NCBI GenBank assembly: GCA_964573115.1
Contig: CAZNIP010000064.1
Span: 1 to 17,791, forward strand
Source: CAYOID01 sp964573115
GTDB lineage: Bacteria; Desulfobacterota; Desulfovibrionia; Desulfovibrionales; Desulfothermaceae
Length of the DNA stretch: 17,791 nt
Direction: 5' to 3'
How positions within the stretch are numbered: the stretch's first letter is position 1; each line of letters begins with the position of its first letter. Below the pieces are notes generated by a model. It was given only the letters and a program-made list of their open reading frames with translations, had not been told where the DNA came from and ran no database searches. Positions 14,195-17,791 of the stretch are shown here, piece by piece. Position numbers and translations under genes: made by a program.

Positions 14195-14937
14195 CCCTGA
14201 TCCCGCACCGCCTCCATGGCCTGACGGATTCTGTCCGGATCCCCCAGGGAGGTCTTGCCCAGCACGTTCAAATCCCGGTCCAGATCATAGACCAGGGGCA
14301 CCCCGGTGGGGATGTTCAAACCCACGATCTCATCATCGGGCATCTTCTCGAGATGCTTGACCAGGGCTCGCAGGCTGTTGCCGTGGGCCACGATGAGCAC
14401 CCTCGTGCCGGCTCTGACCTCTGGAACGATGGTCTGCTCCCAGTACGGCAGAAACCGCTCCACAGTGTCTCTCAAGCACTCTGTTCGGGGCAGGTCCGCC
14501 GGATCGAGCCCGGCATATCTGGGGTCCCGGCCCGGATAGCGCTCGTCTGTTTCCTCCAGGGCCGGAGGCCGGACATCGTAGCTCCTTCGCCAGGCCTGAA
14601 CCTGTTCGTCACCGAATCTGGACGCTGTTTCAGCCTTGTTCAACCCCTGGAGAGCCCCGTAATGGCGCTCGTTCAACCTCCAGGACCGAAGGACCGGGAT
14701 CCACATCAGATCCATGACGTCCTGAACGATCCACAGGGTGCGGATGGCCCTTTTGAGGACCGAGGTGCAGGCCAGATCGAAACCGTAACCCTGATCCACA
14801 AGCAGCTCACCAGCCTGTCGGGCCTCCGCGATCCCGGCCTCGGACAAGTCCACGTCAGTCCAGCCGGTGAACCTGTTCGACTTGTTCCAGACACTCTCCC
14901 CATGCCGCAGGAGCACCAGACGATAGATGGGTTTCAC
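14176..14937 (-). CDS. gpmA: 2,3-bisphosphoglycerate-dependent phosphoglycerate mutase
   Basis: Glycolytic/gluconeogenic enzyme interconverting 3- and 2-phosphoglycerate through a phospho-histidine. The 253 residues match the GpmA type. RHGESVWN (11-18) carries the phosphorylated His12. NRFTGWTDVDLSEAG (21-35), LNERHYGALQGLNKAE (88-103, acid Glu90) and AHGNSLRALVKHLE (184-197, His185) complete the active site. The start is GTG, with GAGGAG-like sequence three bases upstream (minus strand). The C-terminal codons are part of a 52-bp palindrome, so the tail (GQSSPS) may have been altered by that element. It is 269 bp downstream of glgB in the same direction; the gap holds a dispersed repeat, so it may have its own promoter. 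Confidence 0.93.
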   Translation of the reverse strand: MKPIYRLVLLRHGESVWNKSNRFTGWTDVDLSEAGIAEARQAGELLVDQGYGFDLACTSVLKRAIRTLWIVQDVMDLMWIPVLRSWRLNERHYGALQGLNKAETASRFGDEQVQAWRRSYDVRPPALEETDERYPGRDPRYAGLDPADLPRTECLRDTVERFLPYWEQTIVPEVRAGTRVLIVAHGNSLRALVKHLEKMPDDEIVGLNIPTGVPLVYDLDRDLNVLGKTSLGDPDRIRQAMEAVRDQGQSSPS

Positions 14938-15017
14938 TGTCTCCTCTCCAAAGGGTTCTGCTTTGTAGTGGCATGCCGCAACAAGGTCAGTTCATTCGAT
15001 GCGTTCTTCTCTTCTTC

Positions 15018-15107
15018 CGTCATCCCGGACCCCGGATCGGGGTCCGGGGCAGGCTTTGATCCGGGATCCAGTTCCTTGTCTGGATTCCTGCCTTCGCAGG
15101 AATGACG
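15018..15107. repeat. Composite nested inverted-repeat element
   Basis: Outer ends CGTCAT (15018-15023) and ATGACG (15102-15107) bracket three inner stems. CCCGGACCCCG and CGGGGTCCGGG (15024-15034 and 15038-15048) flank a 3-base loop. ATCCAG and CTGGAT lie at 15066-15071 and 15080-15085. ATTCCTGC and GCAGGAAT (15084-15091 and 15096-15103) flank CTTC. The last stem with its ATGACG end resembles a short dispersed intergenic repeat I know from many proteobacterial genomes. It sits in the gap upstream of gpmA and after glgB, where it could also stop glgB transcription. No protein is encoded here. Confidence 0.7.
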
Positions 15108-15206
15108 AGAAGGATCTGTCTCAGAACAACTCGAGCATAAAAAGGTCAATGTCCTCTGTTTCAATGATGCCCACATGAAGCTGGGGATCTTTTCTTCTGT
15201 TTGGCT

Positions 15207-17180
15207 TCAACCCTCGACCATCGATCTCTCTGCTGGTTTGAGAAACAGAATCCCAAGTGGAGGCAGGGTCAGCTCCAGGGAGTGCTCCTGTCCGTGACAG
15301 GGGACCTGAACCGCCTGGACCCCACCGAAATTGCCGTACCCGCTGCCTCCATACACATGGGCGTCGCTGTTCAAAAGCTCAGTCCAGAACCCGTCCCGGG
15401 GAACCCCGACTCGATAACCCAGCCTGGGAACGGGCGTGCCATTGCAGACCACGAGCACACAGTCCTTCTGGGACTCATCCCAGCGGAGAAAGCTGATCAC
15501 CGACTGGTCATGATCGGAAAAATCCACCCAGGAGAAGCCCCAGGCCTTAAAGTCGCCGCTGTACATGGCCCGGTCCTGCCTGTACAGGGAGTTCAGCTGG
15601 GTCTGCCACAGGCTCACCCCCTGGTGCTCAGGGGTCTCCAGGAGGTCCCAGTGCAAGCCCTCTTCATGGTACCACTCCTGGGTCTGGCCGAACTCCCCCC
15701 CCATGAAGAGGAGCTTCTTGCCCGGAGAGGCGAACATGTACCCCAGGAGCAAACGCAGGTTGGCGAACTGCTGCCACCTGTCCCCGGGCATTTTGCCCAG
15801 GAGCGATTTCTTGCCGTAGACCACTTCGTCGTGGGACAGGGGCAGGCAGAAGTTCTCGGTAAAGGCATACCAGATGGTGAAGGTCAGCTTGTCGTGATGG
15901 TACCTGCGATGGATCGGGTCTCTGGAAAAATACTCCAGGCTGTCGTGCATCCACCCCATGTTCCACTTCATGCCGAACCCCAGACCGCCGGCATACACCG
16001 GCCTGGTGACCATGGGCCAGGCCGTGGACTCCTCGGCAATGGTCTGGACATCCGGGTAATGGGTGTAGACAGCCTGGTTGAAGGTCCGGATGAGATCGAT
16101 GGCCTCGAGATTTTCCCGTCCCCCGTATTCGTTCGGAATCCATTCCCCGTCCTCTTTGCCGTAGTCGAGGTAGAGCATGGAGGCCACGGCATCCACCCGC
16201 AGGCCGTCGATGTGGTACTTGTCCAGCCAGAACAGCCCGCTGGAGATCAGGAAAGCCCGGACCTCGTTCCGGCCGTAGTTGAAGATGTAGCTCTGCCACT
16301 CCGGGTGGAACCCCTTTTTGGGGTCCATGTGCTCAAAGAGATGGGTCCCGTCAAAGTAGACCAGACCGGTTTCATCCCCCGGGAAATGGGAGGGGACCCA
16401 GTCCAGGATGACCCCGATTCCGTGCTGGTGCAGGACATCCACCAGAAACATGAAGTCCTGGGGGGAGCCGTAGCGCGAAGTGGGGGCGAAGTACCCCACT
16501 CCCTGGTACCCCCAGGATCCGTAAAACGGGTGCTCCATGACCGGCATGAGCTCAACGTGGGTGAAGCCCATCTGGGTCACGTAGCCAGCCAGCCTGGGGG
16601 CCAGCTCCCGGTAGGAGAGGAATCTGCCCCCCTCCCCCCGGGACCACGAGCCCAGATGGACCTCGTACACGGAAAAGGGGCTGTCCAGGCTGTTGGCCTG
16701 TCCCCTGGCCTCCATCCACGCCTGGTCCTGCCAGGCGTAACCCAGGTCCCAGAGGACCGAGGCCTTGCCCAGGCCGGACTCGATGGTCTTGGAAAAAGGG
16801 TCGGTCTTGTCCGCCCAGTACCCGTTGTACCTCGACCTGACCCTGAACTTGTAGCGCTCTCCCTGCACCAGACCCGGTATGAAGCCCTCCCAGACCCCTG
16901 AGCCGTCATGCTGGACCTGCAAGGGGTGGGCATCTGGAGACCACCCGTTGAAGTCGCCGACCACCGAGACCGATTCCGCATTGGGTGCCCAGACTCCAAA
17001 GCAGGCCCCCTGTTGGCCGTCCAGTGTCCTCAGGTGGGCGCCCAGCCTGTCATAGAGTCGAAAATGGCTTCCTTCCCGGAAGAGATGGAGGTCCATCTCC
17101 TGCAAGAGACTGGGGCCGTCGTGCTGTGTAGGCAAGTGCGTTCCTCCTGCCGTTTGCAGCGGCTCGAAAGCCGGCTGCAT
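15207..17180 (-). CDS. glgB: 1,4-alpha-glucan branching enzyme
   Basis: Makes alpha-1,6 branches in glycogen by cutting and transferring an alpha-1,4 glucan segment. The 657-residue protein is the shorter GlgB form with one N-terminal CBM48-type domain (about 55-150: FGVWAPNAESVSVVGDFNGW). The GH13 catalytic domain follows (about 170-540). Visible active-site regions: DGLRVDAV with nucleophile Asp330, IAEEST with acid Glu383, and LSHDEVVYG with His450-Asp451. A C-terminal beta domain ends near 650. The ATG at 17180 has only a weak GAAG upstream; the N-terminus to about 28 is poorly conserved. The last residues (MVEG) and stop are coded inside a heptad-like tract. It follows the winged-helix gene by 35 bp. 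No glgA or glgC is in the window. Confidence 0.94.
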   Translation of the reverse strand: MQPAFEPLQTAGGTHLPTQHDGPSLLQEMDLHLFREGSHFRLYDRLGAHLRTLDGQQGACFGVWAPNAESVSVVGDFNGWSPDAHPLQVQHDGSGVWEGFIPGLVQGERYKFRVRSRYNGYWADKTDPFSKTIESGLGKASVLWDLGYAWQDQAWMEARGQANSLDSPFSVYEVHLGSWSRGEGGRFLSYRELAPRLAGYVTQMGFTHVELMPVMEHPFYGSWGYQGVGYFAPTSRYGSPQDFMFLVDVLHQHGIGVILDWVPSHFPGDETGLVYFDGTHLFEHMDPKKGFHPEWQSYIFNYGRNEVRAFLISSGLFWLDKYHIDGLRVDAVASMLYLDYGKEDGEWIPNEYGGRENLEAIDLIRTFNQAVYTHYPDVQTIAEESTAWPMVTRPVYAGGLGFGMKWNMGWMHDSLEYFSRDPIHRRYHHDKLTFTIWYAFTENFCLPLSHDEVVYGKKSLLGKMPGDRWQQFANLRLLLGYMFASPGKKLLFMGGEFGQTQEWYHEEGLHWDLLETPEHQGVSLWQTQLNSLYRQDRAMYSGDFKAWGFSWVDFSDHDQSVISFLRWDESQKDCVLVVCNGTPVPRLGYRVGVPRDGFWTELLNSDAHVYGGSGYGNFGGVQAVQVPCHGQEHSLELTLPPLGILFLKPAERSMVEG

Positions 17181-17215
17181 GCGTCTTCAGCTGTTCGTTC
17201 ACCGTTCCCATGGCC

Positions 17216-17431
17216 TCATCCCTGCTGATGAGCCTCCTTCAAGGAGACAAAGGTGCCTCTCTTGGTCTGGGAAAAGTCGACCTTGTCCTCTCTGGCCAGC
17301 CAGCCCACGGCCATGTGCACCACCGGCTGGGGCAGCTTCGTTGTCCTGACCAGACCACTGAGGGTCATCGGGCCCTCAGCCTTCAAACACTGCCAGATCT
17401 CACCTGCTGCATTCCCGATCGTGGTCTCCAT
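17216..17431 (-). CDS. Small winged-helix protein, DUF2582-like
   Basis: A 71-residue protein that looks like a stand-alone winged-helix fold of the DUF2582 kind. IGNAAGEIWQCLKAEGPMTL forms the first helix pair, LVRTTKLPQPVVHMAVGWLA the recognition-helix region, and DKVDFSQTKRGTFVSL the beta wing. The ATG at 17431 has GAGGAG seven bases upstream (minus strand); a longer frame upstream is not protein-like. It lies 35 bp before glgB in the same direction, so the two are probably one transcript. DNA binding and control of glgB are plausible but unproven; several members of this family have no known target. Confidence 0.8.
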   Translation of the reverse strand: METTIGNAAGEIWQCLKAEGPMTLSGLVRTTKLPQPVVHMAVGWLAREDKVDFSQTKRGTFVSLKEAHQQG

Positions 17432-17549
17432 GCGTGCTCTCCTCGTCAACCCGGTTGCTCTGATGTGATGGGGGTAAAAAATCCGGTCGCTTCGACAGAC
17501 GATTGAAGGTCGGGGCTTTGGGCTGGAGGTCTTTTCCTTCAACATTTCA

Positions 17550-17578
17550 ATCATCCCTATTCAGCCTTCTTCAGTCAA
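17550..17578 (-). promoter_or_regulatory. Predicted promoter for winged-helix gene and glgB
   Basis: On the minus strand TTGACT (17578-17573, five of six matches to -35) and GATGAT (17555-17550, four of six to -10) are separated by exactly 17 bp. They lie about 120 bases before the ATG of the winged-helix gene. This is the best box pair found for this operon; it rests on sequence match alone. Confidence 0.35.
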
Positions 17579-17590
17579 GCTGTATTCCCC

Positions 17591-17620
17591 TGATCTGAGC
17601 AGGATGTCCTGCTCAGATCA
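17591..17620. repeat. Hairpin upstream of the winged-helix/glgB promoter
   Basis: Perfect 14-bp arms (TGATCTGAGCAGGA at 17591-17604 and its complement at 17607-17620) around a 2-base centre TG. It is positioned 13 bases upstream of the predicted -35 box. It may terminate a gene beyond the window, insulate the promoter, or be a protein-binding dyad. Confidence 0.65.
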
Positions 17621-17791
17621 TCCTTCTGCGCAGGCATCCTGAGCGCATCTGAATCTGACAGCCGGGTCAACGCCGCATCCTGCACAGAGTTCCCTGTTGT
17701 TCAAACTGGTTGCGTGTCTGTCCACATGTCTGGCAAAATCAGGCAGTTTTTTCTGAGCATGAGTCTTCTTTCCTCAACAACCAGAATTTTT

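Larger units (their letters stand above)
17432..17791. other. Upstream region of the winged-helix/glgB operon to window end
   Basis: About 360 bases without a recognised gene. They hold a predicted minus-strand promoter (17550-17578) and a strong hairpin (17591-17620). The remaining 171 bases (17621-17791) are A/T-richer, with no protein-like frame, repeat unit or clear hairpin that I could find. A gene running off the right edge cannot be excluded. Confidence 0.5.

Noticed and set aside
14191..15105. Plus-strand open frame of 304 codons
   Set aside because: Antisense to gpmA and running through the repeat element; no motif and no ribosome-binding site.
15135..15175. Minus-strand promoter for gpmA (TTGAAA/TTGACC near 15150-15160)
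   Set aside because: -35-like hexamers are present but the -10 matches are three of six or need a 19-bp spacer, so this was not called.
15201..16901. Plus-strand open frame of 566 codons
   Set aside because: It lies antisense to glgB, which has intact catalytic motifs. Its product is Pro/Gly/Val/His-rich with no domain pattern, as expected for a shadow of a GC-rich gene.

Overview
The window looks like the chromosome of a Gram-negative, GC-rich bacterium. It encodes an Mla/Pqi-type outer-membrane lipid transport system with a lipoprotein, and strong GC-ending codon bias runs through all the genes. My best guess is a Desulfobacterota lineage (Desulfovibrionales-like). This rests on the gene families and the style of the intergenic repeats, not on a diagnostic marker, so it is an inference. 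No rRNA, tRNA, CRISPR array, insertion sequence or integrase was seen.

Layout from left to right: (1) azlC-azlD, a branched-chain amino acid exporter pair (220-1232, +), converging on (2) an orphan ParA ATPase translationally coupled to a 57-residue membrane protein (1366-2171, -). (3) A divergent GPH/MelB-like transporter (2370-3818, +) with a dyad at the shared promoter region. (4) A lipid-modification operon, +: FAD amine-oxidase-like protein (COG2907 type), DUF1365 protein and a cyclopropane synthase-like methyltransferase (3950-7278). (5) A roughly 480-bp gene-free stretch made largely of degenerate 7-bp repeats and one good intrinsic terminator. (6) A DUF2177 membrane protein (-) and a small LITAF-like zinc/membrane protein (+). 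(7) A phospholipid transport operon, +: STAS-MlaE fusion, MlaF, MlaD and a PqiC-like lipoprotein, followed by a cardiolipin synthase (8659-14112). (8) Convergent gpmA (-), with a 52-bp inverted repeat at the junction. (9) A winged-helix protein plus glgB (15207-17431, -) upstream of gpmA, with a composite dispersed repeat between glgB and gpmA.

Much of the window is about the envelope. It covers acyl-chain modification (Cfa-like operon, probably with the neighbouring transporter and DUF2177), lipid movement between membranes (MlaEFD-PqiC) and cardiolipin synthesis (Cls). The right end is carbohydrate metabolism (glycogen branching, glycolysis).

The least ordinary signal is not a gene. Nearly every intergenic gap carries repeated structure. 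There are period-7 degenerate tracts that abut or enter the starts and stops of cls, glgB, DUF2177 and DUF1365. There is a family of hairpins sharing GGTTTCAG/CTGAAACC outer arms with different cores. There is a 25-bp-arm palindrome containing the gpmA stop, and a roughly 90-bp nested inverted-repeat element. These read as small non-coding dispersed elements that colonise gene boundaries.
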